From a virus: a stretch of 25,511 nucleotides of DNA. Below the pieces are notes generated by a model that was not told where the DNA came from, searched no databases, and saw nothing but the letters and a program-made list of their open reading frames with translations. Position numbers and translations under genes: made by a program. This document shows, one piece after another, positions 6,735 to 14,160 of the stretch. The stretch lies in the IMG/VR virus record IMGVR_UViG_3300035183_000559, positions 1-25,511 of that record; one strand, given 5' to 3'. Numbering within the stretch: position 1 is the first letter of the stretch; every line of letters starts with the position of its first letter.

Positions 6735-9317
6735 ATGAACGACAATACACCAACCATTCCAGGAACGCAAGCACTTGCTTCATTCATTACACCTTTCAAC
6801 TATTCATTGGTCACCATTTCAGTACAGATAGATGGATCACATCCATTCGTCCCTTTACAAACTGCTCATTTCAACATCACCAAAAACGGAAAGTTCACAC
6901 ACGCTTTTACACCGGAGGAGCTTTGTACTCAAGAAACATACAGAGAACTACTCACCATTCAGAAAGAGACACGTAGAGCTATCTACTTCACGCCAAATGA
7001 AGGTAACGGTATTGCCGATCAGTACGGCAACTCAGCGAAAGCGTCCAACATCACTACGTTCAAAGCACTCTTCATCGATGACGATGGCAACCGGCTACCT
7101 GTAATCCTCGAATACCTTTCCAGATACCGCCTCAAGCCGCACTTCATCATAAAGACGTCCAAAAACAAACATCATATCTACCTGCTTTTGACCGATACAC
7201 CAGTCACCGATGAGTCTCGTCTTCAATGGAAAGCAGTACAGAAAACGCTGTCGTATCTGGGGGATTTCTCATCCCAGCCAGTTACTGATTCATCCATGGA
7301 TGACATCAATCAATTGCTACGGCTACCTTCGTTCTACAATCTCAAAAACCCAACGGAACCATACAAGGTCACCATTCACGCATCTTCCAATCACCCGAAA
7401 TACCTTTTACCGGACATCTATACGGCCTTGAATGCCCAAAGGGCGTTAGACCATCTCTCTGTCAGCACCTTGCATGCAGCAGGGCTTACCGGGCCTGACA
7501 TCGATCCCATATCGTATTCCTATGAACCATACAAAACTCCTGAGGGCTTTCTACCTACAGGCTCCCGTAGACCGTACTGCAAAAAGTTCATCGACCATCT
7601 CCTAGAAAACACGATCAAACTAGAGGACCATGAATTCCTCGATAATTCGTTGATCGGTTTCGTCTTCAACCACATCGCCCCCACGTATCCCGATGGCTCT
7701 ACTCGTAACGATTATCTACCCGGCGGTAGAGTCTGGAAAAACCTCATGCAGTACAAGCATGATGCGATCAGAGCCAGAAAAGAGCGGTATTTACAAAAAA
7801 TATCGCTGGCAGCATCCAAAACATTGGAAGATTTGCAGGCTTTGAACGATGAAACACTACCAGATACGTTCTACCTCGATTTCCCTGGTCCCGTCGGTAT
7901 GCTGGTACGTGAATTTCACGCTGCTTATTCATTCATTCCATTGGAAGTCATCTTTGCAGCGTCTCTCATGCTATCGGGTTATTTGAAAGCTCATACATAT
8001 CGATTGAAAAATTCCTGGGCCATGCTAAACGGTGTCATCGTGTCACAGTCTGGTTCAGGTAAGTCTACCATCCTCAGCGCCATTCGAAGTCTTTTATCCC
8101 GTTTCGATATCGAATCCAAATACTCCGGCTATCTACAAGAACCAGCCTCAGTACAGGTTCTTCACGATCAGGTATACCGGTGTGGTGGTGTAGCAACTTT
8201 AGCCCTGGACGAATCGTCAGGGTTTCTCACCAAGCTCTACAACACCAAATCTCAAAACTACGAGACAGCCGTCAGGACTTACATGAAAGAGTCTACTACG
8301 GCTCCCGGAGGCAATGGCACCTATTTCACCTGTCCTGCATCTCGTGCATTCGAAGCGGAAGCGATTACGAATGGTTTGGTAGCGTACTGGTTTTACATAC
8401 AACCTCAGTACTTCGATAAAATCTTCCAACCGCATGATGTCAGTGACGGCTTTCTGGCTCGTTTTCTGATGTTCAAAGTTCCAAAGCAGGAAGAAACCAT
8501 CGATCTGACCGTAGAACGCAAAAGCCCTTCATATGAACCAAGCCCGGAAGTGCTCATGTGGGTAGAGTCTTTGTTGAAAAGACGGCCTCTCTTCACTCGT
8601 TCGAGTATTCGGGAATTCATGGAAAACACAGTTGCCATGGCCCCAGTACAGGGTAGTTCAAACAGTCGAGACGCCATCAGAAAAGCTCACCTATTTGCCG
8701 AAAGAGCGTTGGTAGATACCAAGAAAGCAGAAATACTCGATCCCGAAGGCTTCGTAGACCTTCGACTTTCACCAAAGGGAGAGGAGATGGTATCCACGTA
8801 TATATCCCTCGTCAATTCTCTCAATACAGCAGCAGTCAAAGCTCACAGAGACATCAGCGGTGATGATGAATCGGAAGCACCAGAGTCTTCCTTGTACCTA
8901 AGACAGCGGGAGATGCTGTGTCGCATGATCGCCGTCTGCTCCAATGTCGTGGATTCTAGTAGTACGACTGGCCTCGTGGATGACGAGATAGTGTTTCATT
9001 GCACTAAATACATGGAATTCAATCTCTTGAGGTTCATCAAAAAAGGCGGATTCGAGATCATAACGGAATCCGAAGAAGACAAATGCGAGAGATACCTAGT
9101 AAAAGCAATCTTGAAAGCCAAAAGAACGAGTGCAGACGGATGGGTTACGATCAATCAAATAGCAAAAGCGCTCTCGTACAGGTTTAGAACAGAGTTTAGT
9201 AACTGGCGTAAAGTTTTAGAGAGAATGGCTAAAGAAGGTAACATCGTCACACTATTTCAAGACAGGCACCGAGTGACCGGAAAGCCTATCCTCAAATATA
9301 CGGTGATACAGGATTGA
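6735..9317 (+). CDS. Primase-helicase: RepB-like primase domain plus DUF3987-type ATPase
   Basis: 860 residues. The N-terminal part looks like an archaeo-eukaryotic/RepB-type primase: ALFIDDDGNR (acidic residues 115-117), KPHFIIKTSKNKHHIYLLL (about 134-152) and INQLLRLPSFYNLKN. The middle carries a DUF3987-like P-loop domain: SQSGSGKST (Walker A, about 437-445) and TLALDESSG (Walker B, about 490). The C-terminus (about 780-860) looks like a winged-helix region (DGWVTINQIAKALSYRFRTE). It likely unwinds DNA and lays primers for the family A polymerase encoded across the divergent promoter. AGGAGG lies 6 nt before the ATG. It is transcribed toward the AT-rich, repeat-containing region that may be the origin. 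Confidence 0.87.
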   Translation: MNDNTPTIPGTQALASFITPFNYSLVTISVQIDGSHPFVPLQTAHFNITKNGKFTHAFTPEELCTQETYRELLTIQKETRRAIYFTPNEGNGIADQYGNSAKASNITTFKALFIDDDGNRLPVILEYLSRYRLKPHFIIKTSKNKHHIYLLLTDTPVTDESRLQWKAVQKTLSYLGDFSSQPVTDSSMDDINQLLRLPSFYNLKNPTEPYKVTIHASSNHPKYLLPDIYTALNAQRALDHLSVSTLHAAGLTGPDIDPISYSYEPYKTPEGFLPTGSRRPYCKKFIDHLLENTIKLEDHEFLDNSLIGFVFNHIAPTYPDGSTRNDYLPGGRVWKNLMQYKHDAIRARKERYLQKISLAASKTLEDLQALNDETLPDTFYLDFPGPVGMLVREFHAAYSFIPLEVIFAASLMLSGYLKAHTYRLKNSWAMLNGVIVSQSGSGKSTILSAIRSLLSRFDIESKYSGYLQEPASVQVLHDQVYRCGGVATLALDESSGFLTKLYNTKSQNYETAVRTYMKESTTAPGGNGTYFTCPASRAFEAEAITNGLVAYWFYIQPQYFDKIFQPHDVSDGFLARFLMFKVPKQEETIDLTVERKSPSYEPSPEVLMWVESLLKRRPLFTRSSIREFMENTVAMAPVQGSSNSRDAIRKAHLFAERALVDTKKAEILDPEGFVDLRLSPKGEEMVSTYISLVNSLNTAAVKAHRDISGDDESEAPESSLYLRQREMLCRMIAVCSNVVDSSSTTGLVDDEIVFHCTKYMEFNLLRFIKKGGFEIITESEEDKCERYLVKAILKAKRTSADGWVTINQIAKALSYRFRTEFSNWRKVLERMAKEGNIVTLFQDRHRVTGKPILKYTVIQD

Positions 9318-9344
9318 AACAGTATTTGATTATGTACCCATCAT

Positions 9345-9470
9345 ATGAAGATTAAAACAATGGTTTATAAAAAGCAGTATCATTGTGGTATCGAAGTACC
9401 GGGGTTGAGTGGGTCCTGTGTACCAGTGTACTGGGTGTGTATGGGCTGTTTACACAAAGTAAGTAATTGA
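9345..9470 (+). CDS. Possible 41-residue Cys-containing microprotein
   Basis: A short open frame after the primase gene encodes a basic start (MKIKTMVYKKQYHCG) and a C-terminal VCMGCLHKVSN with a CxxC pair; there are four Cys in all. No clear Shine-Dalgarno precedes the ATG, and the segment leads into AT-rich, noncoding-looking DNA. It is listed because the Cys spacing resembles small metal-binding peptides. It may well be a chance frame. Confidence 0.22.
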   Translation: MKIKTMVYKKQYHCGIEVPGLSGSCVPVYWVCMGCLHKVSN

Positions 9471-9809
9471 AATTATTACATAAAAGGGTGAATTTTGCTC
9501 ATATGTGTAACGTGTACCGTTTGTATATATATAAATATGAATATGAGAATGAATGAATGAATATAGGAAGAGTATAGAATAGTAATACACGGTAGTATAA
9601 AATGTGGAGTATATACCTACATATATATATATATCTATATATCTATATCTAATAAATACAGCTACTTACAGAGATACCCCCTTCTGTGTACTCGATCAGT
9701 TACACCACCAGTACATGGTAATACACAGTTGAAAGATGAGAGCGTTATTTTTTAAATGATACCAAGAAGTTATGAGTTGTTTGTCGACGTTACACGGTAC
9801 TATGTGAAC
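9471..9809. other. Gene-free AT-rich region, candidate DNA unwinding element
   Basis: No convincing gene lies here. From about 9522 to 9660 the DNA is strongly AT-rich, with alternating TA runs (ATATATATATATAT at 9621-9634), repeated CTATAT/ATCTAT units and four adjacent GAAT/TGAA units near 9548-9560. It lies between the primase-helicase gene and a cluster of GC-rich direct repeats, the common layout of replication origins with an easily melted part beside protein-binding iterons. Function is inference. Confidence 0.45.
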
Positions 9810-9919
9810 GGCAAGAGCCGGTACGAGCCTATCCCAGTGAGAGGCAAGAGCCGGTACGAGCCGATGTGTCATACCGGTACGAGCCGATGTGTCATACCGG
9901 TAGTAGTCGATGCGTCGTC
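9810..9919. repeat. Iteron-like direct repeats
   Basis: A 23-base unit beginning CCGGTACGAGCCGATG occurs exactly twice in tandem (9851-9873 and 9874-9896). A third diverged copy follows at 9897-9919. An overlapping 20-base repeat, GGCAAGAGCCGGTACGAGCC, occurs at 9810-9829 and 9844-9863. The units are GC-rich against AT-rich surroundings and contain the palindrome CCGG. They resemble initiator-binding iterons. The third copy overlaps the longest reading of the next small gene. Confidence 0.65.
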
Positions 9920-10227
9920 AATCTAGCGATATGAAAGCCAAAACCTGCAAATGTGATCTGTTCAAGATGTTCTTCTCCAACACCGAGAGTCGGGCCGCCT
10001 GCAAAACGCTCGGTCTTCGTTGCGTGCCCGCCCGCCAGTGGATCGATGCAGAGGCTCTCCCTGCCCCTATAAAGCGATCTAAGCGGGTAAGACGTATCCT
10101 ACTATGGGATGCGGTCTTAATTCATCCTGACGACGTTGCAAGGGCCTTTAAACGCAAATTCATACGAGAGATCGATGAACGTCTCCACAAAGACTGGGTT
10201 ACGCTGATAGGAAGACACCTGGAATGA
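9910..10227 (+). CDS. Small basic protein of unknown function
   Basis: 105 residues from the ATG at 9910, or 98 from the ATG at 9931; neither has a Shine-Dalgarno. The latter avoids the repeat cluster. The protein is basic with a CKC pair and an aromatic/helical middle (DLFKMFFSNTESRAACKTLG), then KRSKRVRRILLWDAVLIHPD and DVARAFKRKFIREIDE. The middle could be a helix-turn-helix, but I do not recognise a family. It sits between iteron-like repeats and a G-rich tract with a large inverted repeat. An origin-binding role is possible but unproven. Confidence 0.5.
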   Translation: MRRQSSDMKAKTCKCDLFKMFFSNTESRAACKTLGLRCVPARQWIDAEALPAPIKRSKRVRRILLWDAVLIHPDDVARAFKRKFIREIDERLHKDWVTLIGRHLE

Positions 10228-10232
10228 CCTCA

Positions 10233-10308
10233 TAGGGGGGTAGGTAGGTATGGGAAGGGAAGGTATGGGAAGGTAAGGTAGGTAGGGGAAGGTAGGTAAC
10301 GTAGTGGC
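10233..10308 (+). repeat. Purine-rich tract with G-runs
   Basis: A strongly strand-biased stretch made of GGTA, GGGAA and GGTAGG units, beginning with a run of six G, with pyrimidines almost only T. It ends in the direct repeat GTAGTGGCG/GTAGTGGCG. Multiple G-runs could support G-quadruplexes on the plus strand. It lies in the convergent gap between the small basic protein gene and the transglycosylase gene, immediately before a long inverted repeat. Confidence 0.6.
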
Positions 10309-10319
10309 GGTAGTGGCGG

Positions 10320-10365
10320 TAACTAACCTAGTCACGACTGGTAGTGGTCGTGACTAGGTTAGTTA
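10320..10365. repeat. Perfect 19-bp inverted repeat with 8-nt loop
   Basis: The arm TAACTAACCTAGTCACGAC (10320-10338) is exactly complementary to 10347-10365, around the loop TGGTAGTG. No T-run follows on either strand, so a simple intrinsic terminator is unlikely, although the site lies between convergent genes where a bidirectional terminator would be expected. Other readings are a cruciform or single-strand origin, or a recombination or packaging site. Confidence 0.8.
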
Positions 10366-10385
10366 AGGTAGGGCGATTGGTACGG

Positions 10386-10916
10386 CTAGCTCATGGGTAG
10401 GTTTTCCAATACCTTCACTAGATAGTCTTTGGTTTCTTGCGGTGAGCTTTTGGAACACGGCTTACCGGAATTATACAAGCACAAGGCATTCGGCACCGAA
10501 TTGTTTTTTAAATTTTCGGCGAGAATCTTTACACCACATTCGATATTCAATTTCGGGTTATATAATTCATAAGGCTCTATTCCACATCGTGATGCATTGA
10601 ACGGCATTACTTGCATGATGCCTCTAGCACCAGATTTCGATGTCGCCTCTGGATTCTTGGCAGATTCAGTGACGGCGATCGAATGTACCAATGCTTTTGG
10701 TACGCGATGACGCTCGGCGGCTCTATCGATCATCTCATTGAATGTTGCTTCCGATGGTATTGGCTGTAACCCCATCGCGTTCAAGCCGGATTGATATAAT
10801 TGCATCGAATACTGACGTACTTTCTGTTCCGTTTTCAGATATACTCTCGATACGATAGGTAAGCTCAGCACGCCTGCGATCATGACTGCCATTATGTTCT
10901 TATTCATTGGTGACAT
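10386..10916 (-). CDS. Membrane-anchored lytic transglycosylase (SLT domain)
   Basis: 176 residues from the ATG at 10916; the ATG at 10907 is equally possible. An N-terminal hydrophobic segment (NIMAVMIAGVLSLPIV, 7-22) would act as a signal anchor. The C-terminal half is an SLT/goose-lysozyme-like domain: the catalytic Glu is in AVTESAKNPEAT (E84), followed by SGARGIMQVMP (95-105), the NIECGVKILAENL helix and ALCLYNSG with Y148. Such enzymes cleave the MurNAc-GlcNAc bond of peptidoglycan. With the anchor it could be a SAR-like endolysin or a virion/entry muralytic enzyme. It overlaps the preceding 70-residue gene; GGAGGA sits within that gene's end. The neighbouring lipoprotein and membrane peptide favour lysis. 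Confidence 0.85.
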   Translation of the reverse strand: MSPMNKNIMAVMIAGVLSLPIVSRVYLKTEQKVRQYSMQLYQSGLNAMGLQPIPSEATFNEMIDRAAERHRVPKALVHSIAVTESAKNPEATSKSGARGIMQVMPFNASRCGIEPYELYNPKLNIECGVKILAENLKNNSVPNALCLYNSGKPCSKSSPQETKDYLVKVLENLPMS

Positions 10917-11112
10917 ATTCCTCCGAAAGTGTTTTTAGTATGTTAAATGTTACTTTTCTAGGCAGTGAAAACAAACGTTCAGCGATTGCCAGGATACGTG
11001 ATATCGGTATTTGTTTGTCATAGTGAAGCCAATCGATCAAACCCGCTAATGAATGACGTTCACCATGCATATAGTCTTCTATACATGCGGCTACCAATTC
11101 ATATCGTGTCAT
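10900..11112 (-). CDS. Small helical protein of unknown function in the possible lysis block
   Basis: 70 residues starting at the ATG at 11112, which has AAAGGA about 8 nt upstream; a longer reading from 11157 runs through an inverted repeat and lacks a good site. The protein is probably all-helical (YELVAACIEDYMHGE, LAGLIDWLHYD, ISRILAIAERLFSLP, FNILKTLSEEY). It has no signal peptide or clear membrane span. It overlaps the start of the transglycosylase gene, so the two are likely co-translated. I do not recognise a family. Confidence 0.7.
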   Translation of the reverse strand: MTRYELVAACIEDYMHGERHSLAGLIDWLHYDKQIPISRILAIAERLFSLPRKVTFNILKTLSEEYVTNE

Positions 11113-11133
11113 AGTCTGTTTCCTTTCATTGAA

Positions 11134-11166
11134 GTAGCCACCATGGCGGTATACCATGGTGGCTAC
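11134..11166. repeat. 13-bp perfect inverted repeat
   Basis: GTAGCCACCATGG (11134-11146) and CCATGGTGGCTAC (11154-11166) pair exactly around a 7-nt loop. On the plus strand GTTTTCG follows; on the minus strand no T-run follows. It sits between the 28-residue membrane peptide and the 70-residue gene and may set the ratio of upstream to downstream expression by stopping or stabilising the transcript. Confidence 0.65.
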
Positions 11167-11175
11167 GTTTTCGTG

Positions 11176-11262
11176 TTACATCAAAACCTTTAATTGAGAC
11201 AGTAGATACAACATTCCTATGGCAGATGTTGAATATAACCAGTATTTCAATAATTCGTTCAT
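11176..11262 (-). CDS. 28-residue single-span membrane peptide
   Basis: A very short gene starting 4 nt after the lipoprotein stop. Its Shine-Dalgarno (AGGAAG) lies in the last codons of that lipoprotein gene, about 9 nt before the ATG. The product begins MNELLKYW and has one hydrophobic stretch (LYSTSAIGMLYLLSQLKVLM), enough to span a membrane. Tight coupling to a lipoprotein and proximity to a muralytic enzyme suggest a lysis or envelope role, such as a tiny holin or spanin-associated peptide. That role is inference. Confidence 0.5.
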   Translation of the reverse strand: MNELLKYWLYSTSAIGMLYLLSQLKVLM

Positions 11263-11266
11263 ATGA

Positions 11267-11563
11267 TTAGCTTCCTGATTCCATGGTTTCTTGTTTTTGA
11301 TTGCGAGAGAATAGACCGTCCAAAAACCCCGGTTTCAATTCTCTTTTCGTTATTTCGCTTTCCTCTTTTGCACGGAATTGAAAGAATTGATTTGGAGCAT
11401 CGTTAGATTCTTTAGCAGTCTTTAAAGCTCCGTTCATGCCGTCATACAAGGCTTTCAATCCCTTTGGTGAGCCCTCTATTTTAGCGTAGTCTCCATAGTG
11501 TCCAGAGACTGCGCAGCCAGTCAGCGCAGCAATCGTTATACCAGTCAATAAAAATTTAATCAT
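11267..11563 (-). CDS. Small lipoprotein, spanin-like candidate
   Basis: 98 residues. The start at 11563 is set by AGGAG about 8 nt upstream and by the signal peptide it yields: MIKFLLTGITIAALTGC with a lipobox ending in C17. Longer readings place the signal peptide internally. The mature part is short and charged, with a central helical region (GLKALYDGMNGALKTAKE) and a polar C-terminus. It should be lipid-anchored, and a small outer-membrane lipoprotein in this position suggests an o-spanin-like role. No separate i-spanin is visible unless the 28-residue peptide contributes. Transport or superinfection exclusion are alternatives. Confidence 0.75.
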   Translation of the reverse strand: MIKFLLTGITIAALTGCAVSGHYGDYAKIEGSPKGLKALYDGMNGALKTAKESNDAPNQFFQFRAKEESEITKRELKPGFLDGLFSRNQKQETMESGS

Positions 11564-11736
11564 ATTGCAGTCTCCTATTATACGTTGATGAATGAGCATC
11601 CTGCTCATTCTGATGCATATAGGACGGATAGTGTTTCTAAAATCTTTAACTGTATTTAAGGTTTTGTGATTTGCTGCAATCGAATCATTTAAGAATGCCA
11701 CCGAGAATATCGATGGCATCAATTAAATGACTTGAA

Positions 11737-12327
11737 TTAGACTAGGGTTCCGTCCTCTAAGAATTCGTATTTGTTGGTGATGATGGTTTCTTCTATGTAT
11801 TTGTCCGAATAGATATAGTTTTCTTCGTCATATGCGATGTTCATTAGTGCGTTTTTTAAATCTGTCATGATGTCATCATAGGTAGACTCCCACGGTTCAT
11901 TGAATAGCATCTCGTGCAATGCTTTACCTTTGTTAGAATTCACATACTTCAATTCTCCCATGACATAAGCCAATCTGTCTTTGGTGCTTTCGGTTAGGTA
12001 TTTCGATAGTTTTTTACGATACAGCAAATCCAAGTATATTCCATATAGGTCAGCATCGAAGGATACTTTACACGTGTCTCGATACGTATCCATATGGTCT
12101 ATATTCATGTTGTATATGACGTTGTTTTTGATGTGTTCACGCAGGTACATGGGTAGATAATCATAGTCAGCAATCGAACCATCGTTAACGTCATCAAACA
12201 TTTTTTCTAGAAACAATCGCATATCCTCATTCAATGCATCTTCGTGGATGTCCCGATAGCATTCTATGGCGTGTTTTCGCGCATCTTCGGATAGTTCATG
12301 GTATTGGTATGTTTTTTCGTTTTTCAT
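11737..12327 (-). CDS. Accessory protein type A', last gene of the paralogous cassette
   Basis: 196 residues. The N-terminus (KTYQYHELSEDARKHAIECY) belongs to a motif widespread in phages (Y.F.ELSEEA...AIE.), usually annotated as hypothetical. The central part (DADLYGIYLDLLYRKKLSKY), YVNSNKGKALHEMLFNEPWE and the ending FLEDGTLV are shared almost word for word with the 200-residue gene at the start of the cassette. It starts directly behind a structured repeated leader with AAGGAGG five nt before the ATG. No catalytic motif is visible. Function unknown. Confidence 0.85.
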   Translation of the reverse strand: MKNEKTYQYHELSEDARKHAIECYRDIHEDALNEDMRLFLEKMFDDVNDGSIADYDYLPMYLREHIKNNVIYNMNIDHMDTYRDTCKVSFDADLYGIYLDLLYRKKLSKYLTESTKDRLAYVMGELKYVNSNKGKALHEMLFNEPWESTYDDIMTDLKNALMNIAYDEENYIYSDKYIEETIITNKYEFLEDGTLV

Positions 12328-12425
12328 AGTTTCCTCCTTACAATTGTATACATTTACATAGTTTTTAGGTCAGGCATCCGAAGCGATAGACTATGATTAG
12401 CATAGTTTTTATCGCTTCGGATGCC
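12328..12425 (-). promoter_or_regulatory. Structured leader repeat, copy 1
   Basis: The 5' leader of gene A'. It contains a perfect 16-bp stem (12373-12388 with 12410-12425) closed by a loop that holds a smaller stem ACTATG/CATAGT (12390-12395, 12401-12406). A linker and AAGGAGG lead to the start codon. The block is nearly identical to copies before two other genes in the cassette. A weak sigma70-like pair (CTGACC, 17 nt, TATACA) can be read in the linker. Confidence 0.75.
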
Positions 12426-12461
12426 GTAAAGCGGCTTATACTTGTACTTTCTTCCTTTGCT

Positions 12462-13016
12462 TTAACGATTTTCGTTTTTTAGTTTCGCATCGACATCAAT
12501 ACCGTAACTATTCATGAGCCAGTGTATGAAGTATGCGCGCTTATCCTCTATTGATTCAAATTGTAGTGGTGGTAGGTCTTTGAATGGTACCTTAGCGCCG
12601 TGTTTAGTTGCTAGTATATTGAGATCGTACACATCAGATTCAATCGATCTTAGTAACGGTTTGATGTCTGATTCGGATGTTTTGAGTAGTTCGATAGTTC
12701 TTGATAAGTCATTAGCTGTCCTGTCGGCAATAAATTGCTTAGCATCCTTCCATTTGTATGGAACATGGCTTAAACAGCAGAAAGTTATATACCATTCTGT
12801 ATTATTTTTTATACTAGTAGCGAATAGTTTATACCTTTCTGGTGTAGGGAATATGTATAATTCTTCTTCCGGATTATATGTGTTTCTGTAAAGTCTTGCT
12901 ATTTGAAACGTAGGATCTTCTGGATCATAATAAATGCGTTTGCGTACATATGGTATAGGCGTTTCCTTAGCACTCAGCACGTTGGTTGAATTGCTTGCTA
13001 TAGTTTCGTTTTTCAT
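12462..13016 (-). CDS. Accessory protein type B', short paralogue
   Basis: 184 residues from the ATG at 13016 behind AAGGAT; a GTG-started reading adds eight residues that merely translate the ribosome site. It is related to the 298-residue gene upstream: shared starts (KNETIA, RNETIA), QIARLYRN/EIARLYQN, W.DAK..IA, LA..HGA and WLM..YGIDV.AK..NE. It ends where the longer paralogue's C-terminal domain begins, so it looks like a truncated duplicate lacking about 95 residues. No remnant of the missing domain is seen downstream. Function unknown. Confidence 0.8.
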   Translation of the reverse strand: MKNETIASNSTNVLSAKETPIPYVRKRIYYDPEDPTFQIARLYRNTYNPEEELYIFPTPERYKLFATSIKNNTEWYITFCCLSHVPYKWKDAKQFIADRTANDLSRTIELLKTSESDIKPLLRSIESDVYDLNILATKHGAKVPFKDLPPLQFESIEDKRAYFIHWLMNSYGIDVDAKLKNENR

Positions 13017-13113
13017 AGTTTCATCCTTACAGTCATACACATTTACATAGTTTTTAGGTCAGGCATCCGAAGCGGTAGACTATGATTAGAATAGTTTTTA
13101 TCGCTTCGGATGC
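13017..13113 (-). promoter_or_regulatory. Structured leader repeat, copy 2
   Basis: The same leader before gene B'. The stem arms are 13063-13077 and 13099-13113, with one G-T pair where copy 1 has A-T. The loop keeps CATAGTC (minus strand), while its partner is ACTATT instead of ACTATG. The linker AAAAACTATGTAAATG and the GGATGAAACTATG start region are conserved. Confidence 0.75.
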
Positions 13114-13169
13114 TTTGATATTCTGTTTTTCTCAAGTATCCATGTTTGTTACTTGCTTATAGTGCGGCA

Positions 13170-14066
13170 TCATTGATTGAATAACCTATTTACTTCCGAT
13201 AGCGGTATTCGGTGACATCCTATGTTTATTGTATCGTTTGTTACTTCGGAGACCGTAAAACCACCGATCGTAGCGTTGCGTATGTCCTCTCCGGCTTGCA
13301 GACGCTTGAATAGCGCTTGAGCTTCGGTCAAAGGTACGTTTGCTCCGTGCGATGTCTCGATTGTATCGCCCTTGATTCTTAGCATTACTGGGCAATCGTA
13401 TATGGGATAGTGATACTCATGGTTACGCCATCTTGTTAGGGTTTCGGTTTTCTCTAATGCTCTCTGTTTTAATTCGGCCTCATACTTTTCATTTAGTTTA
13501 CGGCTTATTGTTCGTTCGTTTTCGATCTTAGCAATGACATCGATACCGTATCTGGTCATGAGCCACCGAGCGATAGCATCGATCTGATCTGATTCCGATC
13601 CATGTTCGGTTGATGGCAGACTATCTATCGATATGTTGGCACCATGCTCGATTGCCAGTCTTTTAAGATCGGTTACTAAAGCCAGTAAGTAAGACAATTG
13701 ATATGTGAATCCTGATCGGGAGCGTTTGATACGTTCGATATGCTTTACTATCTGCCCCATCACGTCATTGGCAATCACGTGTTTAGCATCATCCCAATCG
13801 AGCGGAATACCGCGCATCTCGCAAGTAACAACGTACGATTCGAGATGCTTTGTTGCGTAAGGGATATGCGTTTGATGTTTGCCTTTCGTTGTGATGCTAT
13901 ACGAATATGATGTGTACACCGCTATCGTGTTATTCTGATACAGCCGCGCTATTTCGGTTCTGTAACTGTATAACCTTGTACGGTCATACCAAAACGAACC
14001 GTTATGGTTTTTCCCGTAGGGCTTTACTTGGTTTGCCCAGCGATGTGCTATAGTTTCGTTTCTCAT
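13170..14066 (-). CDS. Accessory protein type B, two-domain paralogue
   Basis: 298 residues from the ATG at 14066 behind AAGGAT (a GTG reading adds eight). The N-terminal ~190 residues match the shorter B' protein. The C-terminal part, after a charged helix (SRKLNEKYEAELKQRALEK), carries IETSHGANVPLTEAQALF and a closing INIGCHRIPLSEVNRLF. That C-terminal pattern (ETS.GA.VPL ... GCH.I) recurs in phage proteins of unknown role. No enzymatic motif is evident. It sits second in the minus-strand cassette, behind leader copy 3. Confidence 0.82.
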   Translation of the reverse strand: MRNETIAHRWANQVKPYGKNHNGSFWYDRTRLYSYRTEIARLYQNNTIAVYTSYSYSITTKGKHQTHIPYATKHLESYVVTCEMRGIPLDWDDAKHVIANDVMGQIVKHIERIKRSRSGFTYQLSYLLALVTDLKRLAIEHGANISIDSLPSTEHGSESDQIDAIARWLMTRYGIDVIAKIENERTISRKLNEKYEAELKQRALEKTETLTRWRNHEYHYPIYDCPVMLRIKGDTIETSHGANVPLTEAQALFKRLQAGEDIRNATIGGFTVSEVTNDTINIGCHRIPLSEVNRLFNQ

Positions 14067-14160
14067 AGTTTCATCCTTACAATTGTACACATTTACATAG
14101 TTTTTAGGTTAAGCATCCGAAACGATAGACTATGATTAGAATAGTTTTTATCGTTTTAGA
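14067..14160 (-). promoter_or_regulatory. Structured leader repeat, copy 3, overlapping the end of gene A
   Basis: The third copy precedes gene B and its distal stem arm overlaps the last codon and stop of gene A. The arms are about 14117-14127 and 14149-14159. Compared with copy 1 the stem shows a paired change (G-C to A-T in GAAACG/CGTTTT), which supports selection on base pairing. The outer end of the stem has decayed, as the gene's 3' codons occupy it. The linker and start region are conserved. Confidence 0.7.

Noticed and set aside
9810-9919. Direct repeats as a CRISPR
   Set aside because: The 23-base units are directly adjacent without spacers, which fits iterons and not CRISPR.
12328-14160. 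Three regularly placed repeats as a possible CRISPR array
   Set aside because: The copies are about 97 nt, separated by whole genes of different length, and end at start codons. There are no short spacers or cas genes.
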